Source: Adenophora triphylla var. japonica (taxonomy: Eukaryota > Streptophyta > Magnoliopsida > Asterales > Campanulaceae). From it: a stretch of DNA of 64,000 nt. The stretch spans positions 236,001 through 300,000 of the forward strand of contig JAFEMH010000340.1 of NCBI GenBank assembly GCA_022495995.1, read 5' to 3'. Every line of letters begins with the position of its first letter. The first letter of the stretch is position 1. A program made the translations under genes and the position numbers. Below, piece after piece: positions 22,621 through 32,769 of this stretch. The notes under the pieces are model-generated. The model saw only the letters and a program-made list of their open reading frames with translations. It did not search any database and was not told the DNA's origin.

Positions 22621-22859
22621 ATAGCTCCTGTTTCGCGGTTTGAAAAGCCGCTGAGAAGGATAAGCCGGTGTTGATGCTTATTCGTAATGAGAAGGATCTT
22701 GCCGCAGCCTATCGAGGAGTCGGAGTATTTTTGCCCTATAGTCATTAAGGGGTTGTTGGGTTCTGTCGCTGGAGATTGGGTTGCCAAGGGACATTGAAGA
22801 ACTACTTGCAGATTTTCAGAGTTGCTATCCGAAGACTTGCCAAATGATCTACCACACCT

Positions 22860-24478
22860 ATGAGGGACATTCAAGATCGATTGACTTGATTCCGGAGCTA
22901 GCTTGCCAAACCTTCCACATTATCGCATGAGTCCTAAGGAGAATGAGATACTTCGAGAGCAGATTGAGGATTTGTGCGAAAGGGGTTTATTAGGGAGAGC
23001 ATGAGTCCGTGTGCAAGGTGCGGTTTTGCTTGTGCCAAAGAAGGGTAATCGGTGGCGTATGTGTGTGGACAGCCGGCCATCAACAAAATTACCATCAAGT
23101 ATCGATTTCCTATTCCCCGTTTGGAAGACATGCTTGATAAGTTATCCGGTTCGAAGGTGTTCACGAAACTGGATTTGCGCAATGGGTACCATCGTATTCG
23201 GATTAGGCCAGAGATGAGTGGAAAACAGCCTTCAAGAGCAAGGATGGCCTTTATGAGTGGCTTGTCATGCCATTCGGACTCTCGAATGCCCCTAGCACTT
23301 TCATGCGGTTGATGAATCAGGTATTCCGACCTTTTATTGGTTCTTTTGTTGTCGTTTATTTCGATGATATCCTGATTTATAGTAGAGATAGAACTGCACA
23401 TCTCGATCATCTTAGGCAAGTATTGCAAGTCCTAAAAGATAATCAGCTCTACATCAATCTTAAGAAGTGTATTTTCTGCACCAACAAGTTACTTTTTCTG
23501 GGTTTTGTGGTTGGTGAAGATGGTATTCAGGTGGATGAGGAGAAGGTGAGGGCCATTAGAGATTGGCCAGCCCCAACTTCTGTCACTGAGGTGCGTAGCT
23601 TTCATGGCTTAGCTACTTTCTATAGGAGGTTTGTTCGGAATTTCAGTACCATCACTGCTCCTATTACTGAGTGTTTGAAGAAGGGTAAGTTTCATTGGGG
23701 TTTTGAGCAAGAACAGAGTTTTGCCCTCATCAAGGAAAAACTTTGTACTGCACCAGTTCTTGCCCTACCCGACTTTGATAAAATATTTCAGGTGGAATGT
23801 GATGCTAGTGGTGTAGGGATTGGAGCTGTTCTATCACAGGAGAAACGATCGGTGGCTTTCTTTAGTGAGAAGTTAAGTGAGGCGCGTCAGAAGTGGAGTA
23901 CTTATGATCATGAATTCTATGCTGTTTTTCGGGCTCTGCGACAGTGGGAGCATTATCTTGTTCAGAGGGAGTTTATTTTATTTTCTGATCATCTTGCCCT
24001 CAAGTTCTTGCACAGCCAGAAGGTGATAAACAAGATGCATGCTCGATGGGTTAGTTATCTGCAGAAGTTCCCTTTCATTATTCAACATAAATTCGGGGTT
24101 CAGAACAAAGTGGCAGACGCTCTGAGTAGGAGGGCTTCCTTATTACTTACATTGTCTCAGGAAGTCGTCGGGTTTGAGTTGCTGAAGGAGTTGTATGGAG
24201 AGGATACTGATTTCAAAGAATTATGGTTCAAGTGTGTGGACAAGCACCCGAGTGCAGATTTTCATGTCCGTGATGGTTTTCTGTTCAAAGGGGATCGATT
24301 GTGCATTCCTGTCTCGTCATTGCGTGAGAAGTTGATCCGGGACTTGCATGGAGGAGGCCTTAGTGGGCACTTGGGGCGTGACAAGACAATCGCTAGCTTG
24401 GAGGAGCGTTATTTCTGGCCTCAACTGCGGAAGGATGCGGGTGCTATCGTCAGGCGTTGTTATGTTTGTCGTATCTAA
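22860..24478 (+). pseudogene. Reverse transcriptase, RNase H and integrase zinc domain of gypsy element 2
   Basis: RT fingers are broken in three frames between 22900 and 23270 ([21 protein letters not shown]). From 23267 one frame of 403 residues is open. It has [20 protein letters not shown], the catalytic [13 protein letters not shown] box, and the thumb. RNase H follows with [16 protein letters not shown] and SDHLALKFL, then the integrase HHCC domain ([10 protein letters not shown]...CYVC). It stops at 24478, just after the zinc domain. RT and RNase H would make cDNA in cytoplasmic particles. Confidence 0.88.
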
Positions 24479-24479
24479 A

Positions 24480-25440
24480 GGTCAATCTCAAAATACCGGT
24501 CTTTATTTGCCTTTGCCTATTCCCGATGATATATGGCTCGACTTATCCATGGATTTTGTGTTGGGTTTACCTCGTACTCAACGAGGTGTGGACTCTGCTT
24601 TCGTGGTAGTGGATCGCTTTTCCAAAATGTCTCATTTTATTGCTTGCAAGAAGACCTCGGATGCCTCTAATATTGCAAAGTCAGTTCTTTCGAGAGGTGG
24701 TACGTCTTCACGGTGTTCCTAAGTCCATTACTTCGTATAGGGACACTAAGTTTTTGAGCCACTTTTGGGTTACATTATGGCGTATGTTCGCATGCGCGTT
24801 GAATCGGAGTTCTACAGGCTCATCCACGTACGTGACGGACGGACAGAGGTTACTAACAGACATTGGGAAACGTGATCGAAGTGTTTGTGGGGACAAGCCG
24901 AAGCAAATGGATTTGGCATTACCGCAGGTGGAGTTTGCTTACAACAGTGCAGTCCATTCGGCTACGGGTAAATCACCATTTTCTGTAGTCTACTCATCGA
25001 CGCCAAGGCATGTTGTAGATTTGGTACCGTTACCAAGGAGTCGTGGTGTGAGCCAAGCAGCTGAAAATATGGCCAATGAAGTATGTGCTGTCAAAGAAGA
25101 GGTTCGGGCCAAGTTGGAGGCAACGGGATTGAAGAATAAAGTCCGCGCAGACAAGAAGAAACGGGTCAAAGTTTTCAAGGTTGGGGATGATGTTATGGTT
25201 TTCCTTCGACGAGAACGTTTCCCTGTTGGCACGTACAAGAAATTGCAACCTCGCAAGTATGGGCCCTTCAAGGTGACTCGGAAGATCAATGACAATGCAT
25301 ATGTGGTGGCTCTTCCTGATAACTTGAACATCTCGAATACTTTCAACGTGGCGGACATGTATGAGTATCACGCGGATGGAGTTCTTTATCCTGATGAGAA
25401 CTCGGAGTCGAGTTCTTTGGAGGTGGAGGAGATCGATACA
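24480..25440 (+). pseudogene. Integrase core and C-terminus of gypsy element 2
   Basis: [16 protein letters not shown] (about 24540-24590) holds the first catalytic Asp. A frame change near 24690 leads to [12 protein letters not shown], where Tyr replaces the expected second catalytic Asp. The segment expected to hold the catalytic Glu is scrambled (24800-24860). The C-terminal part is well preserved, with [31 protein letters not shown] and [14 protein letters not shown]. The frame runs into the 3' LTR. Loss of catalytic residues makes this integrase inactive. Confidence 0.82.
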
Positions 25441-25909
25441 GAGCGAGAGCGACCGCGCTCATGGGGAGAGCGGTCGCGCTCAAGACAAAGGACAACCAGG
25501 CAGCAGTTTCGGCCAAGATGCGCGACCGCGCTCGGAGGGAGGGCGACCGCGCTGAAGACGAGGAAGAACTGGCGTGAGTCTCGGCCAAGGTGCGCGACCG
25601 CGCTGGGCCTAAGGGCAGCCGCGCTCGTGACGGAGTTTTGAAGACTGATTTCGTTTTAATTACGGAAAATTCATTAGTTTTGGTATTTTATTGTTTTTGG
25701 GAACTCTTTTATTGGCTGCCTAGGTAGGAGTATAAATACTTAGTCTTTTTATTTTGGTAAACAACTTATTCATTATTGATTTTCAATTCAAAGAGATTTC
25801 TCTTTAATTTTCTGGTGGATTCCATATTTGTGTTCTTGAGGATTCATTGCTTGTGAATTCTTGTGTTTAGTGCGCTAAACACGAATCGTATTGCTTCCGC
25901 GCTGCGTCA
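25434..25909 (+). repeat. 3' LTR of gypsy element 2
   Basis: Near-identical to 20581-21055. Its first base is C rather than T, and it ends GCGTCA before the duplication GTAAT. Confidence 0.92.
25449..25622. promoter_or_regulatory. Array of six GCG-RY-CGC dyads (gypsy 2 3' LTR)
   Basis: Dyad starts are 25449 and 25470, 25522 and 25543, 25594 and 25615: 21 bp within each pair, 52 and 51 bp between pairs. The second dyad is GCGGTCGC here and GCGGCCGC in the 5' LTR. The last is GCAGCCGC. Confidence 0.7.
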
Positions 25910-25949
25910 GTAATGTAGCAGCTCCATCTCGGTTCGAGGTAGAGATGCC

Positions 25950-26175
25950 CAAACGGTTCCGAACCGGCGGGCCGAACCGGAACCGGACCGGATAAAAACC
26001 GGAGGGAAACCGGACCGGACGAACCGTGAACCGGCTGAACCGGCGAACCGGCGGTTTACCGGTCCGGTTAAGGTTCAAGATTTCAAAAACCGGTGAACCG
26101 CCGGTTCAGGAACCGGAACCGGAACCGGAACCGGAACCGCCGGTTCACGAACCGGAACCGGAACCGCCCAACGGC
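25950..26175. repeat. Left subterminal AACCGG-rich region of the hAT element
   Basis: The hexamer AACCGG or its complement CCGGTT recurs about two dozen times, in places as a perfect six-base tandem (GGAACC repeated, about 26109-26135). Such subterminal clusters are the usual binding sites of hAT transposases. Confidence 0.85.
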
Positions 26176-26542
26176 TAGATGATCTGGTGCGTCCATTTTT
26201 TGATCCGACGGTCCATGTTTAATGACCGTTAAATAACGGCCAATGACTAAAATGTAAAAAAAAATATTTTTAATCGTTTTGGTCCCTAAAACGGTTTTTT
26301 TTTTTTTTATTTTGGTCCACTAAAACGTTTTTTTCTTTTTCTCATCAAACCTATAAATACCCTCCCCTCCCTTTATTTTTTTCACTACTCTCTCTCAACT
26401 CTCAAGTCTCAAACTCTCAATTACTTACTCTCTTTCTCTCTATCTCTCAAAGACTCAAATCTCTCTCTCATCTCAATCTCAAGTCTCAAACTCTCAATTA
26501 CTTACTCTCTTTTTCACATAAATTCATCTTTTCACCAAAAAA

Positions 26543-28771
26543 ATGTCTTCATCTCGTGGCGGCCGTGGCGATAAGGGAAAGAATGTATCAAGTTCGCATC
26601 CATTTTTCCCCCCCGCCGATGATTCCATTTGGGGCAATCTTAATGTTCAACCTCTACCACAAGAAACGTTTAATTTGAGCGATGATGAAGTTGATACAAC
26701 ATTTCCAATGGGTGATCATGGTCATACCGAAGGGAGTAACACTCAAACCACTCAAACCCAAAGTGAAGCGCGAGGGGGTGGTCAAACTCAAATCCGACCT
26801 CGAGGTCGAGGACGAGGAGGTCGAACGACGGGAAGGTCGGACATCATGACCGTGCACTTTTCAAAAGTGCCAATTGAAGGTACCAACCAATACACCGTTT
26901 CTTGCAACCATTGCCCTCAAAAATTTGCCTTTACCCATGGAGGTGGTTATGGGACATTTAAAAGACACTTGAATTCAAGGCACCCCGATCAAGTTGGAGA
27001 TGCCCAAGATCAAACACAACTACAAGGATTTACGGGATCATCACAAGGTACGTCTTCGCAATTATTTAAATTTGATAATTCAACGTATAGAAGAGAAATG
27101 GCAAAATATACTACCGCTAAAGGATTACCCTTTAATTTTACTAATGATAGATTATGGTCTCATATGGCACAACTTTGTTTAAATCCCGCGGCTAAAGAAA
27201 TTAATAAAAATACAAGTACTCGTGATACTAAAGCTCAATATCTACAAGGAAAATTAACTTTAATAAATACGTTTAAAGATTTACCCCAAAAATTGTCAAT
27301 ATGTGCCGATATATGGAGTGACCATTGGCAAACTCATAGCTATATAGGAATTACATGTCATTGGGTTGATATTAGTTGGAAATTACAAAAACGATTAATT
27401 GCATATAAATCTTTTGATACTGTTCATAACGCTCAAAATATTTGTAGTAAAATTGCTAATGTTTTACAAGAATATGGATTAGTTCACAAAATTTTTTCAA
27501 TTGGATTTGATAATGCCGCAAATAATACTGCTAGTCTACCATCACTCATTGATATTTGTCAACCATCTATTGGTGGTAAATTTTTTCATGTTAGGTGCAT
27601 ATGTCATATTTTAAATTTGTGTGTGCAAGATGGTTTAACAACTTTAAAGGAACATGTAGCCCCAATTAAGGAAGTTCTTGCTTATATAATGAGAAATCAT
27701 AGTGTAACAAAATTGTGGATTAGATTTTGTAAAATAAATAATATCCCACCTAAAAGATTTTCCCTAGATGTTCCAAATCGATGGAATTCCACTTATAAAA
27801 TGTTATCCGAATCTTATGATTTTCGTGAACTATTGTGTCAGTTTATTCAACAAATAGAGTATTCAACTATAATATTGCCTCATCAATGGGATATTTGTAA
27901 TAATTTAAAGAAAATTTTGAAAGTTTTTAAAGATGCTACCGTACAATTATCCGGTTCTTACTATCCCACTTCACCGTTAGTTATAGAACACGCCGCTAAA
28001 ATTAGTTACATATTTATGCATTTTAAAGATGATCAAATTTTAGGTGAATGTATTAACAAGATGAGAACAAAATGGCTTAAATATTTTTTGATCATTCCCC
28101 CATTGTTTTTAGTAGCTAAACTATTAGATCCTAGGATAAGAGAAGATTGTTTAGAACAAATACTAGATTATTATTATAAGAATCTATTTCCCACCGGCTT
28201 TGATTTGTTTTTAGATAGACCTATTCCAAAGGCAAAAGACGTTGTAATTGAGACTAAAAAAATTGTATATGAACTTTATAGAGAATATTATGATCTTTTT
28301 GGTAATATTGTTTATCCTCCTAGTAGTGAAAATGTAGGTGGTAGTTCTCACGAAGATAGCGATCCCTTTAACTTTATAGATAATTTAATTAGTTCTAGAA
28401 CTCAAAAACGTCAACGAGGTGGCTCCACTTATATTGAACTTGAAAATTATTTAACCACTTCTTTTGAGCCTATAGACGATTTTGATATTGCAAAGTGGTG
28501 GGCACGAAGGGCAAACAACTATCCTATTCTATCATTGATAGCAAAGGAGATCCTAGCCGCTCCCGCCTCAACCGTTGCCGTAGAAGAAGTATTTAGTGTA
28601 GGAGGAAATGTCTTATCCGATCGAAGGTCAAGGTTGTCTCCATATAATTTAGAATATCAAATGTTGCTCGGCGATTGGCATAGAGCCGAACTACGACTTC
28701 AAGATAAAAGAAGTAGTTCCGAGGAGGAGGAGGCCTTTGATGAAGATACATCTGGGAGCGAAGCCGAATGA
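26543..28771 (+). CDS. hAT transposase with BED zinc finger (RICESLEEPER-like), 742 residues, intact
   Basis: One open frame without introns. Residues 1-95 are a low-complexity N-terminus with RGRGRGG. A BED-type zinc finger follows at about 112-148 (CNHCPQKF...HLNSRH). The RNase H-like catalytic core spans about 240-560, with LSICADIWSDHWQTHSYIGI and IFSIGFDNAANNT. A hAT C-terminal dimerisation domain lies at about 645-725 (YPILSLIAKEILAAPASTVA...EVFSVGGNVLSDRRSRL). Length fits the family. The ATG at 26543 follows a long pyrimidine-rich leader. It would bind the terminal repeats in the nucleus and excise or insert the element. Domestication is unlikely because the element ends are intact. 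Confidence 0.93.
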   Translation: MSSSRGGRGDKGKNVSSSHPFFPPADDSIWGNLNVQPLPQETFNLSDDEVDTTFPMGDHGHTEGSNTQTTQTQSEARGGGQTQIRPRGRGRGGRTTGRSDIMTVHFSKVPIEGTNQYTVSCNHCPQKFAFTHGGGYGTFKRHLNSRHPDQVGDAQDQTQLQGFTGSSQGTSSQLFKFDNSTYRREMAKYTTAKGLPFNFTNDRLWSHMAQLCLNPAAKEINKNTSTRDTKAQYLQGKLTLINTFKDLPQKLSICADIWSDHWQTHSYIGITCHWVDISWKLQKRLIAYKSFDTVHNAQNICSKIANVLQEYGLVHKIFSIGFDNAANNTASLPSLIDICQPSIGGKFFHVRCICHILNLCVQDGLTTLKEHVAPIKEVLAYIMRNHSVTKLWIRFCKINNIPPKRFSLDVPNRWNSTYKMLSESYDFRELLCQFIQQIEYSTIILPHQWDICNNLKKILKVFKDATVQLSGSYYPTSPLVIEHAAKISYIFMHFKDDQILGECINKMRTKWLKYFLIIPPLFLVAKLLDPRIREDCLEQILDYYYKNLFPTGFDLFLDRPIPKAKDVVIETKKIVYELYREYYDLFGNIVYPPSSENVGGSSHEDSDPFNFIDNLISSRTQKRQRGGSTYIELENYLTTSFEPIDDFDIAKWWARRANNYPILSLIAKEILAAPASTVAVEEVFSVGGNVLSDRRSRLSPYNLEYQMLLGDWHRAELRLQDKRSSSEEEEAFDEDTSGSEAE

Positions 28772-28774
28772 ACT

Positions 28775-29100
28775 ACGCCGCTCTTTAGACTTTAGATTAG
28801 GTTAATTGTAATTTTATAGATTAGATTATAGATTAGGTTTATTTTTATTTAATTGTAATAGTTAGGTTGAGGTAAAGGCTCCTAAATGTCCCCCCTTATT
28901 TATAAAAGGGTAAGGTTGGTTGTCCACCTCATTTGTAATTTTATTTTAATTAATAAAATTTAAGGGTACCGTCCCTTTTTCTTTTATATACTTTCATTTA
29001 TTTTAAAAAAGTTAAGTTTTTAAATGACTTTTTGCAAAAATTAACTTTTTTGTAAAACTTAACGAAAATTGTTAAGAATTTAACTTGTAATTTTTTTTTT
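28775..29100. other. hAT 3' untranslated region
   Basis: AT-rich sequence with several AATAAA-like words (for example AATTAATAAAATTT near 28950), which may serve for polyadenylation. No gene. Confidence 0.5.
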
Positions 29101-29121
29101 TTTGAAGGATCGGACACTTGG

Positions 29122-29161
29122 GCGACCGCCCTAGTCATTTCGGCCCTTCTTGGGCGACCGC
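29122..29161. promoter_or_regulatory. Pair of GCG-AC-CGC dyads in the hAT 3' region
   Basis: GCGACCGC occurs at 29122 and 29154, each inside a longer near-palindrome (TTGGGCGACCGCCC). The offset of 32 bp is close to three helical turns. TTTCGG lies 10 bp before the second copy, similar to the AGTYTCGG placement in the gypsy 2 and copia 1 LTRs. Confidence 0.6.
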
Positions 29162-29194
29162 CCAAATCTTTTTTTTTTTTTTTTTTGAAATTAA

Positions 29195-29335
29195 CCGGTT
29201 TAGAACCGGAACCGGAACCGTACGGCCGGTTCGGAACCGGGACCGGAACCGTGACAAACCGGGCCGGTTTCGGTTCAAGGCTTGGTGGAACCGTGAACCG
29301 CCGGTTCGGAACCGGAACCGGCGGTTTGAACCGGA
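29195..29335. repeat. Right subterminal AACCGG-rich region of the hAT element
   Basis: At least a dozen AACCGG/CCGGTT hexamers, mirroring the left end. Confidence 0.85.
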
Positions 29336-29377
29336 TGGGCATATATAGTTCGAGGTCAACTTGTTAGAGGGTATGAA

Positions 29378-29585
29378 CAGTGGCGAAGCCAAGAATTTTG
29401 ATAAAGGGGTCAAAAAAATAATATAGTGCAAATTTTACCCTAGGTTAAGGGGCTCAAAATCAGTAAATTAATAAATTTTAGTAGTATAATGACATTTGTA
29501 AAAAATTGAAGGTACTAAAATGAACAACTTCCAAAACTTAAGGGGGTCGGGTGATACCCTTCCCTCTCAAGTGGCTTCGCCACTG
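29378..29585. mobile_element. hAT-type MITE, 208 bp
   Basis: Perfect 14-bp terminal inverted repeats, CAGTGGCGAAGCCA and TGGCTTCGCCACTG, are flanked by an 8-bp duplication GGTATGAA (29370-29377) and GGTATGAC (29586-29593), with one mismatch. There is no coding capacity. CAGTGGCG-type ends are typical of non-autonomous plant hAT elements. Confidence 0.88.
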
Positions 29586-29593
29586 GGTATGAC

Positions 29594-30083
29594 CGTATGA
29601 ACCCTTTGGGCCCCGAGCACTTGCCATTCATCACATTTCAAATGGTGGCCGTCGAGTCGAATCTGATATTACTAGCCTTTTAACGGCTCAATTTCATCGG
29701 TGAGGGGCGATAAACTTGATTATATCCGGTTCGGACTTCACTAAATTCAGTCCCCAAATTCCTTCCGTCTACTTGCTGAATGAGATCAAACAATGGGTAT
29801 TTAACTTAAAAAAAAAAAATTAATCTTGTTCATTTCTTTATTTTCATTTAAATCATGTGGATTTGTTATTTTATTTGAATTTTTTAAGGTCAACGAAATT
29901 AGAAAAGTTAAAGAAAACTCAAGGAAGCATAATTGAACTTAAGCTTGGATAAAGGGGGACTTGTTTATTGGTATCCAAGTTAACTACAAGAGGCTATTAC
30001 CCTATTTCTTCCTAACATTAAACTAAATTGGCCAAGGTAATAAAAGTCTAAATCCTAATGACATGCAACAAACTACTTTGTAT
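29594..30083. other. Region downstream of the HD-Zip gene
   Basis: Intergenic sequence plus the probable 3' untranslated region of the minus-strand HD-Zip gene (about 29940-30083). I see no other gene. Confidence 0.5.
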
Positions 30084-32399
30084 TCAATTAGGCCAAAACC
30101 AAAAGGATTGTTCTTCTTCAACAGGGTACCCCAAATTGCAGGAATCCACACTAGCATCAATGTACAAACCCTCCTTAACCTTCGGAAAGCGTGGCGGACG
30201 AAGAAGACTCCGCCTCGGATTATCTTCTTCTTCATCTTGGGAAAAATCTGAATATTCCCGTTCGAACACATGAGAAGAATCAGCCTCGGAGTCGAAAACA
30301 TCACTCTTAGCAGAATTTGCATCTTCAACCTTACATACAGCATTTGGTCCCACATCTTTTGAATTCACAATGGATTTTGGCCTTAAAGGCTCCATGTCTA
30401 TTGAATTGATCCTCCCACATTGCTTCAAGCCAACTTTCCCTTGCTCTTTGTGAACCAACTCTTCCATGAGCAAATATACCTATATATTCACATTATAGCA
30501 CATTAAGTTCATAACTTTTTTTTTTTCAAAATAAAAATAAAAAACAATACTGAAAACACATGTCTAGCGCTTGACCAGTTATTTGGGCCAGTTAACTGTC
30601 AGTCGGCGAGTGTAACATTATTGGTAGGGTCTAATATTAGTTGTTGGATTGACAACCGACTCAAATTACTGGTCATGTACCGAACCGTCTCATGACCATT
30701 TATTTGGGCCAGTTAGTTGTCAATCCGACGAATCTAGGGTTGCTACAAATCTATAGCTGTTGAACCGGCAACTGACCCAAATATCTGGCTAGGTACAGAA
30801 AAGTGGCAAATACCTCATGCTTCAACTTCTCATTTTCTTTCTCTAGACTACCAAAGTCAACTTTGAGCTTATCATAGGTAGCTTTCAAGACATCATAATC
30901 CTTCTCAAGCTGCTTAGTTTTGTACCTAGCTCGTCGATTTTGAAACCAAATTGCAACTTGTCTAGGTTGCAAATTAAGTTCTTTTGCAAGCTGGACTTTT
31001 CTTTCGGGTTCAAGCTTATTTTCCACCTCAAAGCTTCTCTCGAGAGACTGAACTTGGTTGAAGGTTAGTCGCCTTTTCTTTTCCGGTTGATTGAAGCACT
31101 TATCATAGTCCTCATCGCCATTTTCATCCGTGTCGAGCTGGGTGAAAAATGGGGGAATCATATTGTTGTGTTCTCCTTGAGATGCTTCAAAGTTAACCAT
31201 GGATGTAGAACCTGAAATATATCAACCATAACATGTCAAGGTCTTGTTTGGATTTAGTACATACACACCAAATAGAAAAAATACTAAGAAATCAACCATT
31301 AAAAATTAGAGAATTTGGGCAAAAGTAAAAGATTTCTGAGACTTTTCATTATTTCTAATGGAGCCAAAGACTCATGACTCACTATTTTTTTTGGCTTGAG
31401 AATATGATGGAATAAATCAAAATGGCTCACTAAACTGTTTGCGCTTCTTTGATATGAAGCAGCAGTCAGTTCATGCAATTTTTTACGCAATTTTTATCGT
31501 GTGTTGTCCGGAAACAACCCCTTTTTTTTTTCTTTTTCCTTTTAAAAGAAGGGGATCAACACATTTCACCGCTCCCCCCTTGGGAATCGAACCCATGACC
31601 TCCAGGTTGGAAGCCATGAACTCTAACCATCAGGCTATGACCCCGCGTGCCGGAAACAACCCCTTTATGCTTAAATATAAGGGTATGCTTAATATAAGGG
31701 CAAAGTTGCGTACACTAAACCCCCTTGCCCCACCGCAGGCGTGAGCATTTACGATACTGGATTAATGTTGTTGTTGTAAAAGATTTCCTAAGTCAAATTC
31801 ATCAAACCCTAGATATAAGTCCGACTATGTACCATCAATCTTGGATCACGAACAAGAGAGAACATTTACAAAGTAATACTCCTTCCTCTCACAGAAAAAT
31901 AGTGTCGCTTTATTTTTAACGATCATTTCACTTAAACTTTCACCAAAAATTTATGAAAACTTCGATTATTATGTTCATAAAATTCTAAAAATTATTATTG
32001 ATATCTAAAAAAGAAAATATAAATAACAATTTAAAATAGCTAATTTTTTTTTAATGTTCGATCAAAATTCAAGTAGAAACAAAATGAGACAATCTTTCCG
32101 GAGGTAGGTAAGAGGGAGTATGATATACATGAACTTATCACATACAAGTAAAGGCAGATATACTCATTCAAGAACTATACAATACAACAAATTCAGACTA
32201 AACAAACCATCATTTACAAGAAAACATAGTCAAAAAGCAATTGAAATCTTAAAAAGAAAGAAGAAAAATTACCATGAAAAGAGGAAGAGGGGTTGGAAAT
32301 CCAGATAGAATCAAGATCATCTGAAGAAGGAAGCCTATCATTATGAAGCAAAACAGGCAAATTTGAACCCTCAAAGACCATTCCACCTTCCATAGCCAA
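30084..32399 (-). CDS. HD-Zip class I transcription factor, three coding exons, 306 residues
   Basis: Coding exons on the minus strand are 32399-32273, 31211-30814 and 30479-30084, joined in frame at GT-AG introns (donors GTAATT and GTATTT). Residues 1-85 are an acidic N-terminus. The homeodomain is at about 86-141, with [18 protein letters not shown] and helix 3 [14 protein letters not shown] leucine zipper with Leu every seven residues follows at about 142-180 and spans the second splice junction. The C-terminus is acidic, with FSQDEEEDN and a terminal FWFWPN aromatic motif. HD-Zip I proteins bind CAATNATTG-type sites as dimers in the nucleus and tune growth, light or abscisic-acid responses. 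It is closest in style to the HAT5/ATHB-1-like subgroup; the exact orthologue is uncertain. It is the only clear host gene here and appears intact. Confidence 0.95.
31525..31649 (-). mobile_element. tRNA-derived SINE in intron 1 of the HD-Zip gene
   Basis: The minus strand starts with a tRNA-like head containing box A (TAGCCTGATGGTTAGAGT) and box B (GGTTCGATTCC). It continues through a short body with GAGCGGTGAAATGTGTTGAT and ends in an A-rich tail. A perfect 17-bp duplication, CCGGAAACAACCCCTTT, flanks it at 31508-31524 and 31650-31666. The RNA polymerase III promoter and long duplication are typical of SINE retroposition. Confidence 0.9.
31879..32118. mobile_element. Decayed Stowaway-like MITE in intron 1 of the HD-Zip gene
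   Basis: The left end TA-CTCCTTCCTCTC and right end AAGAGGGAG-TA resemble the CTCCCTCCGT Stowaway terminus with several changes. The size of 240 bp fits. The interior is AT-rich with no coding capacity. Confidence 0.5.
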
Positions 32400-32574
32400 T
32401 AACTTGAATTGAAAATCCTTTGTAGGAGATGCAGAAGCAGAAAGGAGATATTAAAAATGGTTGGATATGAAACTCTTATCTAATAGTGTTTGTGTCTGAA
32501 GAAGCTGGTGGTGAGAATTATAGTAATGTGAAAGGTTTGAGAGAAAAGAGCACTCACACCCATCTCTGAATCCA

Positions 32575-32636
32575 AGACTCAGAGGAAGGAAACAGAAGAG
32601 AGAGAAACAGAGGAGAGAGAGACAGAGAGGAAAATA
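32575..32636 (-). promoter_or_regulatory. CT-rich leader of the HD-Zip gene
   Basis: A GA/CT-repeat tract upstream of the start codon, in the expected 5' untranslated region. CT-rich leaders are common in plant transcription-factor genes. Confidence 0.45.
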
Positions 32637-32755
32637 GTCTGAATTTGGAGAGGAAAACCATGCAAAGGTAAAAAAGTAGAGAAAAGATTGATTGATTGGA
32701 ATTGGGATGGCAGAGAGAGAGAATCTTTCATGGAAAGAAGAGCTTGATGGAGGGG

Positions 32756-32763
32756 TTTATATA
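32756..32763 (-). promoter_or_regulatory. TATA box of the HD-Zip gene
   Basis: The minus strand reads TATATAAA about 360 bp upstream of the start codon, placing the transcription start near 32730. Confidence 0.6.
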
Positions 32764-32769
32764 CAGGTC

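Larger units (their letters stand above)
20581..25909 (+). mobile_element. Ty3/gypsy element 2, 5329 bp, perfect target duplication
   Basis: LTRs at 20581-21055 and 25434-25909 are nearly identical. The target duplication GTAAT is at 20576-20580 and 25910-25914. Order is gag, protease, RT, RNase H, integrase, as in Ty3/gypsy. The primer site resembles that for initiator tRNA-Met. The polyprotein ends with [14 protein letters not shown], a style seen in plant chromovirus-like gypsy elements; no clear chromodomain is visible. Gag and parts of pol carry stops and indels despite similar LTRs. Confidence 0.93.
25940..29347 (+). mobile_element. hAT-superfamily DNA transposon, 3408 bp, apparently intact
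   Basis: The 8-bp target duplication GTTCGAGG is at 25932-25939 and 29348-29355. Terminal inverted repeats read TAGAGATGCCCAAACGGTTC (left) and, as complement of the right end, TATATATGCCCATCCGGTTC. Both ends are packed with GGAACC/AACCGG hexamers. A single uninterrupted transposase gene occupies the interior. A perfect duplication and an open frame suggest recent insertion and possible autonomy. Confidence 0.95.

Noticed and set aside
31560..31650. A tRNA gene on the minus strand
   Set aside because: Box A and B are present, but the acceptor stem does not pair well, and a 17-bp duplication with an A-rich tail shows a SINE.
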